From NCBI GenBank assembly GCA_963705635.1, contig CAVPKH010000001.1, positions 558,001-622,000 of the forward strand: DNA of 64,000 nt, in the 5' to 3' direction. Below the pieces are notes generated by a model that had not been told where the DNA came from, ran no database searches, and saw only the letters and a program-made list of their open reading frames with translations. Positions 55,077-63,822 of the stretch are shown one piece after another. Position 1 is the stretch's first letter. The number at the start of each line of letters is the position of its first letter. This stretch comes from VRUE01 sp963705635. GTDB taxonomy: Bacteria; Actinomycetota; Thermoleophilia; Solirubrobacterales; 70-9. The position numbers and the translations under genes are program-made.

Positions 55077-55502
55077 ATGAGCAAGACAAAGGCGACCCAG
55101 GCCGCCGACATATATGCGACCGCACGCGAGAATCCCTACGTGCAGCGCCTGATCGAGGACGAAGAGCTGCGCGACAGCCTCAAGAACGCCTTCGAGGCAG
55201 CGCGTGGCGCCTACGGCCGGGCGACCAGCAACGGCAGCACGGTCAAGGCGGTTACGAGCGACAAGAAGGTCCAGCGCGACCTGCGTACCGCGGCTGAGAG
55301 CCTGCGCGACGCCAGCGAGCAGCTGCGGGCGCCGAAGAAGCGCAAGAAGAGCCGGCTCGGTCGCCTCGTCCTGCTTGCCTTGGTGGGAGCCGTGGTCGCC
55401 CTCGTCGTCAGCGAGGACGCCCGCAAGACCGTGCTCGACGCTCTTTTCGGCGCCGAGGAGGAGTTCGAGTACACCAGCACCACTTCGATCAACGGCTCCT
55501 GA
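55077..55502 (+). CDS. Uncharacterised single-pass membrane protein
   Basis: A 141-residue protein from ATG 55077 with GAGGAGAAGG upstream. Residues 1-80 are helical and soluble, with basic RAPKKRKKSR at ~84-93. One membrane helix follows (LVLLALVGAVVALVV), then an acidic tail. The family is not recognised. It is 58 nt after the glycosyltransferase stop, possibly in the same transcript. Its stop lies inside the left arm of a long hairpin. Confidence 0.65.
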   Translation: MSKTKATQAADIYATARENPYVQRLIEDEELRDSLKNAFEAARGAYGRATSNGSTVKAVTSDKKVQRDLRTAAESLRDASEQLRAPKKRKKSRLGRLVLLALVGAVVALVVSEDARKTVLDALFGAEEEFEYTSTTSINGS

Positions 55503-55599
55503 CCGGGTCAAGGCGTCGCCACGCGGCGTCCTCGGTCGCTCGCGTGCGGAGCACGCCACGTTTCCTGCGTCCTTGCCTGGCGACGCCTTGACCCGGTCA
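55500..55599 (+). terminator. 21-bp-arm hairpin after the membrane protein gene
   Basis: TGACCGGGTCAAGGCGTCGCC (55500-55520 by arms) pairs perfectly with 55579-55599. The 58-nt loop contains its own stem (GCGTGCGGAGCACGC) flanked by GCGTCCTCGG and CTGCGTCCTTG. It starts at the stop codon. Confidence 0.75.
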
Positions 55600-55619
55600 G
55601 CCGGTAATAGACTGATTTG

Positions 55620-56228
55620 ATGGAGGCGGCAACCAAGGAACGCGAGCTGAGCGGTGAGAAGGCTCAACGCATCGTCGACGCGATGCGGGTCAGCGTCGCC
55701 AAGCGCGGCGCCGCCGGCTCGACCTTCGAGCACGTAGCCCGCGAGGCGGGCGTCAGCCGCGGCCTCCTCCACTACTACTTCGGGACCAAGGAGCGGCTGC
55801 TGGTCGAGGTGGTGCGGCGCGACGCCGAGATCAGGGTCGCCCGCCTCGACGATCCGCTGGGCAAAGCGCAGACGGTCGACGACGTGATCGACGTCCTGCT
55901 CGCCAACCTCAAGGACATGATCGAGAACGAGCCCGCCTTCTTCCTGCTCCTCTACGAGCTCTTCAGCGCCGGCCGCCGCAACCCCGAGATCCAGCACGAG
56001 GTCGGCCAGCTCTTCGAGCGCACCCGCTCCCACGTCGCCGAGGTGCTGAGGTCGAAGGAGCGCGAGGGCGTGCTCAGCCTCCGCCACGACGCCGAGTCGA
56101 TCGTCTCCTACCTCTTCGCGATCGCCGACGGCTTCGCCCTGCAGGCGCTCTCCGACGCCGAGCGGGACATCAGCGGCGGCCTTGCCGTCGCCGCGGCGTC
56201 GGGGCGCTACCTGCTCACCGACGAGTAG
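55620..56228 (+). CDS. TetR-family regulator upstream of MMPL exporter
   Basis: ATG 55620 gives 202 residues; TTG 55617 directly precedes. The HTH spans residues ~20-60 with AGSTFEHVAREAGVSRGLLHYYFGTKERLL, described by its ends. The C-terminal domain is helical, with ENEPAFFLLLYELFSAGRRNPEI typical of TetR_C regulators of lipid and drug genes. The MMPL exporter follows 81 nt later, with two palindromes in the gap. It probably represses that exporter. Confidence 0.9.
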   Translation: MEAATKERELSGEKAQRIVDAMRVSVAKRGAAGSTFEHVAREAGVSRGLLHYYFGTKERLLVEVVRRDAEIRVARLDDPLGKAQTVDDVIDVLLANLKDMIENEPAFFLLLYELFSAGRRNPEIQHEVGQLFERTRSHVAEVLRSKEREGVLSLRHDAESIVSYLFAIADGFALQALSDAERDISGGLAVAAASGRYLLTDE

Positions 56229-56269
56229 CGCTCGCAGCCCTCCGGGCTTTGCGAGTGATCGGACTCACA

Positions 56270-56308
56270 GACGGCCGGCCGTCGCTTCGTAAGGCTGGCT
56301 AACCAGCC
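56270..56308 (+). promoter_or_regulatory. Two palindromes in front of MMPL exporter
   Basis: GACGGCCGGCCGTC (56270-56283) is a perfect 14-bp palindrome. GGCTGG-CTAA-CCAGCC (56293-56308) ends one base before the ATG at 56310. Either could bind the TetR protein. There is no clear ribosome-binding site, so the mRNA may be leaderless. Confidence 0.6.
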
Positions 56309-56309
56309 A

Positions 56310-58502
56310 ATGCGTGACTTCATGGTTCAACTTGCAGGCTTTCTCGGGCGCCGCCGCCGCTGGGTCCTCTTCGCCTGGATCGCGGTTCTCGCCGTCGCCC
56401 TTCCCCTCGCCTCGCACCAGACCGATCACCTCACCGGCGGTGGCTTCGACGTCCCCGGCAGCGAGTCGAAGGCGGTCAGCGATGCGCTCGAAAACGACTT
56501 CAGCGCCAAGACCGGCGGCATCGTCGTCCTGCTGCAGGCCGAGCGCCGCGCCGGCACGGCCGCTCGCGCCGCCGCCGTCGACCGGGTGCGCCGCGCGGTG
56601 GCGGGCCTCGACGAAGTGCACCTGCCGCCCGCCACCGTCCGCCGCGCGGAGCTGGCCCTGCGGCGGACCGGGACGGCGATGCTGCCGCTGCGCAGCGAAC
56701 AGTCATCCGACCGCCAGATCGACTCGGCGACGACCCTGCGCGAAGACCTCGATCCCGGCACCGCCAGCAACGGCGTCACCACCTACATGGCGGGGCAGCC
56801 GACGATCTGGGCCGGCATGCAGGAGCTCTCGAAGGAAGACCTCTCCAAAGCGGAGGCCGGCGGCTTCCCGATCGTCGCGATCATCCTGCTCGTCGTCTTC
56901 GGCTCACTGGCCGCGGCCGTGCTGCCGCTGGTGCTCGGCTTCGTCAGCGTCATCGTCACCGGCGCGCTGATCTACTTCATCTCGCTCCACATGGGCACCT
57001 CGGTCTTCGTCACCAACATGGCCTCGATGATCGGGATCGGGGTGGCGATCGACTACTCGCTCTTCATCCTCGCCCGCTACCGCGAGGAGCGGGCGAGCGG
57101 GCGCGACAAGGACGCGGCGCGCGCCGAGGCGCTCTCCACTTCGGGGCTGGCCGTGGCCTTCTCCGGCCTCGCCGTGATCGTCTCCCTCGCCGGCCTCTGG
57201 ATGGTCGACAACCAGGCGCTGCGCTCGATGGCGCTGGGGGCGATGACCGTGGTCGCCGTCTCGATCCTGACCGCGACGACCCTGCTTCCCGCCCTGATCG
57301 CGATGCTGGGCGACCGGGTCCTGCCGGGCGGCATCGTCGCCAAGGTGCTCAGCGTCTTTCACCGCCGCGGCGAGCGGCCCGACCGCGAGGCGTTCTGGGT
57401 CAGGTGGACGGCGCGCGTGATGGCCCATCCCTGGGTCGCCGTGATCGGCGTCTCCTCGGTCCTGCTCTTCCTGGCGATCCCGCTGCTCTCGATTCAGACG
57501 GGGACCCAGGCGCTGGGCCAGTTCCCCAAGGACAGCGACGTGCGGATCGGCAACGAACTCGCCTCCAAGCAGCTCGGCGGCGGCACCGACCCGGTGCAGA
57601 TCGTCGCCTCCTTCGGTGGCCCCGCGCAGCGCGAGCGGGTCGCCGTCGCCGGGTTCGTTCGCACGATCGAGGCGACGCCGGGCGTCAACTCCGTCGCCCC
57701 GCCCGCCTTCGCCGGCAACAGCGTCCTGATCCAGGCGACGCCGAGCGCCCCCAGCGAGTCCGACGCGACGATCGCCCTGGTCGGGGAGCTCCGCGACGAC
57801 GTCGTGCCGAGCACCGCGCTGAGCCAGGTCGCAACGGTCGAGGTCGGCGGCGAAACCGCCCGCAGCCAGGACGCGCGCGGTCAGATCAGCGGCTCGATGT
57901 GGAAGATCGTCCTCTTCGTGCTGGCGCTCAGCTACCTGGTGCTGATGGTGATGCTGCGCTCGCTGCTGCTGCCGCTGAAGGCGGTGCTGATGAACCTGCT
58001 CTCGATCGGGGCGGCGTTCGGCGTCCTCGTCGCGATCTTCCAGTGGGGCTGGTTCTCCAACCTGCTCGGCTTCGAAAGCCAGGGCGCCCTCGACACGATC
58101 AACGTGCCGCTGATCTTCGCCATCGTCTTCGGCCTCTCGATGGACTACGAGGTCTTCCTCATGTCCCGCATCCGCGAGCACTACCTCGAGCACGGCGACA
58201 ACGAGCGCGCCGTCGCCGAAGGGCTCTCGACCAGCGCCCGCACGATCTCCTCGGCGGCGCTGATCATGACCGCCGTCTTCAGCGTCTTCGTCCTCACCGG
58301 AGTGCCCTCGATCAAGGAGCTGGGACTGGGCTGCGCGGTGGCGATCGCGCTCGACGCGACCTTGGTGCGGCTGATCCTCGTTCCCGCTGCGATGAAGTTG
58401 CTGGGCGGCTGGAACTGGTGGATGCCCTCCTGGCTCGACCGGGCGCTGCCCGACCTCAGCTTCGAGGGCGGCGCGCCCGAGCCAGAGCCTGCAGAGGCCT
58501 GA
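56310..58502 (+). CDS. MMPL/RND-family transporter
   Basis: The 730-residue protein has the MMPL layout: one helix, an external domain, then five helices, twice over. Motifs are GIGVAIDYSLFILARYREE in the first half and FGLSMDYEVFLMSRIREHYLEHG in the second. It would export lipids or hydrophobic compounds with proton energy. ATG 56310 is the first start; ATG 56322 is an alternative. It is under the TetR gene upstream. It is unlike the MMPL at 25687 in detail, so it is not a recent duplicate. Confidence 0.9.
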   Translation: MRDFMVQLAGFLGRRRRWVLFAWIAVLAVALPLASHQTDHLTGGGFDVPGSESKAVSDALENDFSAKTGGIVVLLQAERRAGTAARAAAVDRVRRAVAGLDEVHLPPATVRRAELALRRTGTAMLPLRSEQSSDRQIDSATTLREDLDPGTASNGVTTYMAGQPTIWAGMQELSKEDLSKAEAGGFPIVAIILLVVFGSLAAAVLPLVLGFVSVIVTGALIYFISLHMGTSVFVTNMASMIGIGVAIDYSLFILARYREERASGRDKDAARAEALSTSGLAVAFSGLAVIVSLAGLWMVDNQALRSMALGAMTVVAVSILTATTLLPALIAMLGDRVLPGGIVAKVLSVFHRRGERPDREAFWVRWTARVMAHPWVAVIGVSSVLLFLAIPLLSIQTGTQALGQFPKDSDVRIGNELASKQLGGGTDPVQIVASFGGPAQRERVAVAGFVRTIEATPGVNSVAPPAFAGNSVLIQATPSAPSESDATIALVGELRDDVVPSTALSQVATVEVGGETARSQDARGQISGSMWKIVLFVLALSYLVLMVMLRSLLLPLKAVLMNLLSIGAAFGVLVAIFQWGWFSNLLGFESQGALDTINVPLIFAIVFGLSMDYEVFLMSRIREHYLEHGDNERAVAEGLSTSARTISSAALIMTAVFSVFVLTGVPSIKELGLGCAVAIALDATLVRLILVPAAMKLLGGWNWWMPSWLDRALPDLSFEGGAPEPEPAEA

Positions 58503-58614
58503 GACCTGTCCCGGCAGGGGTTCCACTTAACTTTTTCGGTGGAACGGAAATTGCTGGCGCCTCAAGCTGGCGCCGAAAAAGTACAAGACGTTCCACCCCT
58601 ACCGGGACAGGTCT
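58502..58614 (+). terminator. Branched hairpin between MMPL and amidase
   Basis: AGACCTGTCCCGG (58502-58514) pairs with CCGGGACAGGTCT (58602-58614). Inside are GTTCCAC/GTGGAAC, CTTTTTCGG/CCGAAAAAG and CTGGCGCC/GGCGCC arms that can pair in alternative ways. It starts in the MMPL stop codon and may be a terminator or switching structure before the amidase. Confidence 0.65.
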
Positions 58615-58631
58615 GAATACGCTGTGACGGC

Positions 58632-60038
58632 ATGAGCGACGACCTTGCATTTGCTGGGGCTGCCCGACAGGCGGAGATGGTGCGGGCGGGGGAGGTGTCT
58701 CCTAAAGAGCTGGTGCAGCTCTGTCTCGACCGGATCGCGCGGATCGATCCGCAGCTCAATGCCTTTCACAAGGTGCTTGGGGAGCGGGCACTGCTCGAGG
58801 CCGAGCAGGCTGAGGCGCGGCTGAAGGCGGGGGATGGGCGGCCGCTGCTGGGGGTGCCGATCGCGGTCAAGAACGAAAGCGACGTGGTCGGTGAGGTGAC
58901 TAAGTACGGCACCGACGCCTTCACCGAGCCGGCCACCGCCGACTCCGAGATGGTGCGACGGCTGCGCGAGGCGGGCGCGATCGTCGTCGGTCTGACTCAT
59001 CTGCCCGAGTTGGCAATCTGTGGCTTCACCGAGTCGGCCACCTACGGAGTCACCCGTAACCCCTGGAACCTGCAGCGCAGCCCCGCCGGATCAAGCGGCG
59101 GCTCGGCCGCCGCCGTGGCCGCGGGCCTCGTCCCAATTGCCTCGGCCGGTGACGGGGGCGGCTCGATCCGCCTGCCCGCGGCCTCCTGCGGCCTCTTCGG
59201 CCTCAAGCCGTCGAAGGGGCGGATCTCGCTCGCTCCGCTGCTCGAAGGCTGGCACGGGCTCGCCGTCAACGGCTGCGTCAGCCGCGGCGTGATCGACACC
59301 GCGCTCTGGCTTGACATCACCGCGGGTGGCTCGGGGGAGCCCGGCGCACCGCCACCGCCGGAGCGCCCCTTTGTCGAGTCGGCAAAGACGCCGCCGGGCA
59401 AGCTGCGGGTGGCTTACTCGACCCTGGCGCCGCGCGCCGCCGCGCCGCCGACGGTCTCCGACGCGGTCAAGCAGGCCGTCTTCGACGCCGCCGAGTTGAT
59501 GCGCTCGCTGGGCCACGACGTCGCTCAGCAGGATCCCGCCTGGGGTGGGATCGGCAACAACATCACGCTCCGCTTCCTGCGCGGCGTCGCCGACACCGTC
59601 GAGGAAGTGCCACACCCCGAGCGCCTCGAACGCCGCACCCGCGGCTTCGGCAAGCTGGGCAGCACAATCCCCGACGCCATCTACGAGCGCGCCCTGCGCG
59701 GCCGTGAGGTCGACGCCGCCCGCGTCAACGCCATCTTCGACTCCTTCGACGTCCTGATCACCCCCGTCATGGGCGGCACCGCGATCCCAATCCGCCGCTG
59801 GGAGGGCCAAGGCGCCATCCGCACCGTCCTCGGCATGAGCCGCTTCTATCCCTACTGCGTCCCCTGGAACCACCTCGGCAACCCGTCGATGTCCGTCCCA
59901 ACCGGCTTCGCCGACGACGGCATGCCGCTGGCGGTCCAGATCATCGGCCGCCCCGGCGACGAGGCAACCCTGCTCTCCCTGGCCGGCCAGCTAGAGGCCG
60001 AGCGCCCCTGGGCCGACGCCCGCCCACCGATCTCATAA
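58632..60038 (+). CDS. Amidase (amidase-signature family)
   Basis: The 468-residue enzyme starts at ATG 58632. The Ser-cisSer-Lys triad region is complete: Lys80 in VPIAVKNE, the cis-Ser at ~154-155 in SPAGSSGGSAAAVAAG, and nucleophile Ser178 in GDGGGSIRLPA. It hydrolyses an amide; substrate is unknown. It is a lone gene between two hairpins. The sequence is unlike GatA in length and lacks the gatC/gatB neighbours. Confidence 0.92.
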   Translation: MSDDLAFAGAARQAEMVRAGEVSPKELVQLCLDRIARIDPQLNAFHKVLGERALLEAEQAEARLKAGDGRPLLGVPIAVKNESDVVGEVTKYGTDAFTEPATADSEMVRRLREAGAIVVGLTHLPELAICGFTESATYGVTRNPWNLQRSPAGSSGGSAAAVAAGLVPIASAGDGGGSIRLPAASCGLFGLKPSKGRISLAPLLEGWHGLAVNGCVSRGVIDTALWLDITAGGSGEPGAPPPPERPFVESAKTPPGKLRVAYSTLAPRAAAPPTVSDAVKQAVFDAAELMRSLGHDVAQQDPAWGGIGNNITLRFLRGVADTVEEVPHPERLERRTRGFGKLGSTIPDAIYERALRGREVDAARVNAIFDSFDVLITPVMGGTAIPIRRWEGQGAIRTVLGMSRFYPYCVPWNHLGNPSMSVPTGFADDGMPLAVQIIGRPGDEATLLSLAGQLEAERPWADARPPIS

Positions 60039-60064
60039 AGCTATTTCGGAGACCGCATGGGCTG

Positions 60065-60135
60065 CGGAGGCCGGCGGGAGGGGTCCACCGGACACTCCCC
60101 GCTTTTGTCCGGCGGACCCCTCCCGCCGGCCTCCG
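60065..60135. terminator. Bidirectional hairpin between amidase and R2-like gene
   Basis: Perfect 22-bp arms (60065-60086 with 60114-60135) and an inner CCGGAC/GTCCGG pair around ACTCCCCGCTTTT. It lies between two genes that converge, so it probably ends both transcripts. Confidence 0.78.
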
Positions 60136-60146
60136 GTGCGCTTCGC

Positions 60147-61430
60147 CTAGCCGAACACCTTCCGCATGCGGGCGATCTCGCGGATCGAGCCACGGGGGCG
60201 GATGCGGCGGGTCAGCAGCATCTTCACCGGGTTCGCGTCGGGCTTGCTCATCCCGACGAAGTCGGCCCACTTGGCCTCGAGCGTCAGGGTCGGGTTGGGC
60301 GCTTCGCCCGGTTCCGCCCGGGTCGAGCCGTTGTCGAGCACGAGGTGCCAGGGCTCGGCGTCGGTGAAACGCCACTGGTAGACGAGCGGCGAGCCGTTGG
60401 CGGCCTTGGGGTTGGCGGCGCGCTTGACCACGTCGAAGTAGAGGCGCTGCATCTCCGGCGTGGCTTCCGGGGTGACGTCGGGCGGGCCGAGGATGCCGGC
60501 CTCCATCAGCTTCACCTGGTTCTGGGCGACCTCCTCGGGAGTGGCCTCAGGGTCGAAGGGGAAGACGCCGGGGGGCATCTCCTCGGTCGGGTAGCCGATC
60601 GTCCGCCAGCGCTGGCGGATCAGTTTGAGCCCGAAGGCGAAGATGTCCTCGAGCGAGAAGCCGTAGCACTCGGTGTATTCGCGATCGAAGTTGGGGGGGT
60701 AGAAGACCGCCGGCCCGTAGGGCAGGACTTCACGCAGCAGCTCGACCACGGCCGCTTTGCATTCCTCGTGGGCGGGGTGCTCGTCGGCGAGCAGCTCGGA
60801 GAGAACCTTGACGCCGAAGCCGATGTGGCGCTGCTCGTCGCGGGAGACGTTGGCCATGCCGGCGCTGAAGCCTGGCATCGTGTCTTCGGAGGCGAAGAAG
60901 TCCTCGATGAAGTGCTGGCCGGGCTGGGCGAGGGAGCCCTCGACGATCAGGTGGTAGAGGGTGATCGCCTGCGCGTACTTGGGCAGCGAGCGGTCCTTGC
61001 GCAGTTCCTCGGCCATCACGTCGAGGCGGTCGAAGACGCCGCGGTAGCCCCAGTTGAGCTGCGGCAGGGTGGAGGAGAGGGTCTGCTGGATCGAGTCGCC
61101 GCCGACCCCGATCACGTCCTTGAAGAAGCGGTGGAAGAAGACCGCGTGGCGGACCTCGTCGACCTGCTGGGTGGCGAGGAAGTAGGCCTGCTCCTCGGTC
61201 GGCGCGGCGGTGATGTAGGGGGCGAGGGTGTCGGCGACGCGATCCTCGCCGTAGAAGAACATCGAGTAGATCCACATCGCCGAGCGCCGCTGGATGTCGC
61301 TGAGGCCGTCCCAGCCGGCTTTGTCCCCTGAGAGGTCGATGTCGTAGGCGCTCCAGTTACCACCCTCCCAACGGCGGTAGAGGTCCTCGTAGGTGACGTT
61401 GTCCATCAGGCTCTGCGATGCGACGCTCAT
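60147..61430 (-). CDS. Ribonucleotide-reductase-R2-like diiron protein fused to SCP2-like domain
   Basis: Start ATG 61430 after AAAGGAGAGAG; 427 residues. Residues 1-~290 are a ferritin-like R2 fold with iron ligands in YGEDRVAD, VDEVRHAVF, LIVEGS and RDEQRHIGF (Glu and ExxH pairs). The R2lox-type two-electron oxidases have this set. The last ~110 residues (WRFTDAEPWHLVLDNG through LTLEAKWADFVGMSKPDANP) resemble SCP2 sterol/lipid-carrier domains. The fusion suggests oxidation of a lipid held by the SCP2 part. An inverted repeat lies upstream; an acyl-CoA ligase is next to it. Confidence 0.82.
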   Translation of the reverse strand: MSVASQSLMDNVTYEDLYRRWEGGNWSAYDIDLSGDKAGWDGLSDIQRRSAMWIYSMFFYGEDRVADTLAPYITAAPTEEQAYFLATQQVDEVRHAVFFHRFFKDVIGVGGDSIQQTLSSTLPQLNWGYRGVFDRLDVMAEELRKDRSLPKYAQAITLYHLIVEGSLAQPGQHFIEDFFASEDTMPGFSAGMANVSRDEQRHIGFGVKVLSELLADEHPAHEECKAAVVELLREVLPYGPAVFYPPNFDREYTECYGFSLEDIFAFGLKLIRQRWRTIGYPTEEMPPGVFPFDPEATPEEVAQNQVKLMEAGILGPPDVTPEATPEMQRLYFDVVKRAANPKAANGSPLVYQWRFTDAEPWHLVLDNGSTRAEPGEAPNPTLTLEAKWADFVGMSKPDANPVKMLLTRRIRPRGSIREIARMRKVFG

Positions 61431-61478
61431 CTCTCTCCTTTGCTGATCCTGCGGGGCGGCTGCTTGAGGAGGTTACCG

Positions 61479-61504
61479 CCAAACTGGCCAGTCAGCCAGT
61501 TTGG
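61479..61504 (-). promoter_or_regulatory. Predicted operator upstream of R2-like gene
   Basis: CCAAACTGGC and GCCAGTTTGG form a perfect 10-bp inverted repeat with a 6-nt spacer, 49-74 nt upstream of the R2-like start. It looks like a TetR-type site; the regulator is not identified. Confidence 0.7.
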
Positions 61505-61519
61505 CCGAGTGTGAGTCGA

Positions 61520-63019
61520 TCACACAGGCGCCGGCGGCTCGATCTCGCGCTTGAGGATCTTGCCGGTGGGGCCCTTGGGCAGGTCGTCGATGAACCAGAC
61601 GAGGCGCGGGTACTTGTAGGCGGCGATGCGCTCCTTGACGTAGGCGCTGACCTCCTCGGGGGCCAGTCCCTCGCCCTCGTGGAGGACGACGGCGGCACCG
61701 ATCTCCTCGCCCCACTCATCGTGGGGGACGCCGACGACCGCCGCTTCGCGGATCTTCGGGTGCTCGTAGAGCACCTCCTCGACCTCGCGCGGGTAGACGT
61801 TGTAGCCGCCGCGGATGATCAGGTCCTTCTTGCGGTCGACGATGTAGAAGTAGCCCTCCTCGTCGGTGCGGGCCATGTCGCCGCTGTGGAACCAGCCGCC
61901 GCGCATCGCCTCGGCGGTGGCGTCCGGGCGCTGCCAGTACCCCTTCATGATGTTGTGGCCGCGGATCACGATCTCGCCGACCTCGCCCTGGGCGACCGGA
62001 TTGTCGTCCTCGTCGACCAGCCGCATCTCGACCCCTTCGATCGGGGTGCCGATCGAGCCCGCCTTGCGCTCCACGTCGGGGTGATTTGAGCAGGCGACCG
62101 GCGAGGTCTCCGAGAGTCCGTAGCCCTCCAGCACCTTGGCGTCGAAGGCCTGCTCGAAGCCGTGCAGGACCTCGACCGGCATCGAGGCGCCGCCGGTGAT
62201 GCAGTTGCGCAGCGACGAGGTGTCGAAGCTCTCGCGCTCGGGATGGTGCAGCAGCGCCCCGTACATGGTCGGCACGCCGTAGAAGTGGGTGACGCCGTCG
62301 CTCTGCATCGTCTCCAGCGCCTCGGCGGGATCGAAGCGCGGCACCAGGGTGAGGCAGGCGCCGACCTTGAGCGAGGCGTTCATGCCCACCGTCTGCCCGA
62401 AGGAGTGGAAGAGGGGCAGGGCGCCGAGGACGACGTCGCCCTGGGCGATCTCGCAGGTGGTGCGGCTGGAGACGTCGGCGTTGCGGAAGAGGTTGAGGTG
62501 GGTCAGCTCGGCGCCCTTGGGCTTGCCGGTCGTGCCCGAGGTGTAGAGGATCACCGCGGTGTCGTCCTCGGCCGTGTCGGCGAGGCCGGGCGTGGGCTGC
62601 AGCTCGGCCAGGCTCGCGGCAAAGCCGGCCGGCTCGACCTCAATCATCTCGGCGCCGGCGTCGGCACTGCCGCCGACGGCCTCCTCGGCAAAGCCATGCC
62701 AGGCGAGCAGCAGCTTCGATCCGGAGTCCTCCAGGTAGAAGGCGATCTCACGCCGCTTCAGCAGCACGTTCATCGGCACGACGATGCAGCCTGCCCGCAG
62801 CACGCCGTAGTAGGCGATCGGGAACTCGGGCACGTTGGGCAGCATCACCCCAACCCGGTCGCCCGGCTCGACCCCCTTCTCGCGCAGCAGGGTGGCGAGG
62901 CGGGCGCTGCGGTCGTCGAGCTCGCCGTAGCTCAGCTCGACCCCGCCGAGCCGGATCGCCGGACTGTCCGGCGCCCGCTCGGCGCTTTCGGTGAGCAGCG
63001 ATGCGAGGTTGAGGCCCAT
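61520..63019 (-). CDS. Acyl-CoA synthetase (AMP-forming)
   Basis: The 499-residue ligase starts at ATG 63019. ANL-family motifs are complete: P-loop LYTSGTTGKPKGAELTH, GYGLSETSP, the RGHNIMKGYW..PDATAEAM region, GDMARTDEEGYFYIVDRKKDLI and catalytic Lys in PKGPTGKILKRE. It activates a fatty or aryl acid to its CoA ester. It is upstream of the R2-like fusion in the same direction, 89 nt apart, possibly supplying its substrate. Confidence 0.93.
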   Translation of the reverse strand: MGLNLASLLTESAERAPDSPAIRLGGVELSYGELDDRSARLATLLREKGVEPGDRVGVMLPNVPEFPIAYYGVLRAGCIVVPMNVLLKRREIAFYLEDSGSKLLLAWHGFAEEAVGGSADAGAEMIEVEPAGFAASLAELQPTPGLADTAEDDTAVILYTSGTTGKPKGAELTHLNLFRNADVSSRTTCEIAQGDVVLGALPLFHSFGQTVGMNASLKVGACLTLVPRFDPAEALETMQSDGVTHFYGVPTMYGALLHHPERESFDTSSLRNCITGGASMPVEVLHGFEQAFDAKVLEGYGLSETSPVACSNHPDVERKAGSIGTPIEGVEMRLVDEDDNPVAQGEVGEIVIRGHNIMKGYWQRPDATAEAMRGGWFHSGDMARTDEEGYFYIVDRKKDLIIRGGYNVYPREVEEVLYEHPKIREAAVVGVPHDEWGEEIGAAVVLHEGEGLAPEEVSAYVKERIAAYKYPRLVWFIDDLPKGPTGKILKREIEPPAPV

Positions 63020-63036
63020 GCGCGTAGCCGGGTCGC

Positions 63037-63324
63037 CTAGGGCTTGGTCAGGTGATGGACCGGGAACTCCTTGATGTCCGGCGGCCCCGGCATCGCCTTG
63101 TCTCCGAGCTCGCCGATCGCCGGGCCGAGGCGTCCGGCCTGGAAGCGGTCGAAGTGGTCACGGGACTCCCAGAAGTCGATGATGCCCCAGCCGTTCTCGG
63201 TCGGGCCGGCGGCATGGAAGATCAGCCCCTCGGGTGGATTGCCGTCAATGTCCATGTGGGAATGGAGCGCGTCGTACTGCTCCTGTGTCCCACCCTCGAA
63301 CCTGAGCCTCAGTCCAATCGCCAT
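63037..63324 (-). CDS. Small ABM-like (ferredoxin-fold) protein
   Basis: The 95-residue protein from ATG 63324 with GGAG upstream has a beta-alpha-beta layout and the stretch NGWGIIDFWESRDHFDRFQ, seen in antibiotic-biosynthesis-monooxygenase-like proteins. It is 17 nt upstream of the ligase in the same direction, so it forms an operon start. Catalysis is not shown by any motif. Confidence 0.7.
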   Translation of the reverse strand: MAIGLRLRFEGGTQEQYDALHSHMDIDGNPPEGLIFHAAGPTENGWGIIDFWESRDHFDRFQAGRLGPAIGELGDKAMPGPPDIKEFPVHHLTKP

Positions 63325-63402
63325 CGTGCTCTCCTTGTTTGCGAACCCTGTCAGGCGAGCATAGCCCGCCCTCGCAACTCCGGGCCGCTTTCGGACCCGG
63401 AT

Positions 63403-63777
63403 ATGCTCAGCTGGATGAAGGATCTGGGCGAGCCGACTTCATACCTCGCGGTGAGCAAGGGCGTGCCGGTCTACTCGAGCGACGGTGAGAACCTCGGCCG
63501 GGTCGTGCGGGTGCTCTCGGCGCCCAACCTCGACATGTTCGACGGCGTCATCTTCGACACCACCGCCGGCCCGGGCGGCCATCGCTTCGTCGACGCGCCC
63601 GAGGTCGGCGACATCTACGAGGGCGGCATCGTGCTCAAGATCGATGCTGCCGAGGCCGCGAAGCTAGCCGCGCCGGATGCCAACCCCGGAGCGCTCTCGG
63701 TGAATCCCGCCGATCTCGTCGCCGGTCGCCAGGGCTTTCTCCGCCGCGCCTGGAACTCGATTTCCGGAAAGCGTTGA
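63403..63777 (+). CDS. PRC-barrel-like small protein
   Basis: ATG 63403 (MLSWMKDLGEP) gives 124 residues; ATG 63415 is possible. VSKGVPVYSSDGENLGRVVRV and FDGVIFDTTAGPGGHRFVDA, by their ends, match the PRC-barrel beta fold. A helical tail follows. PRC-barrel proteins bind RNA, photosynthetic or ribosome-associated partners. Its role here is unknown. It is divergent from the ABM-like gene. Confidence 0.7.
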   Translation: MLSWMKDLGEPTSYLAVSKGVPVYSSDGENLGRVVRVLSAPNLDMFDGVIFDTTAGPGGHRFVDAPEVGDIYEGGIVLKIDAAEAAKLAAPDANPGALSVNPADLVAGRQGFLRRAWNSISGKR

Positions 63778-63822
63778 GGCGGCCGCCCTTTCTCGCCGGG
63801 CTTGCGTAGGATTTCCCGCTCT

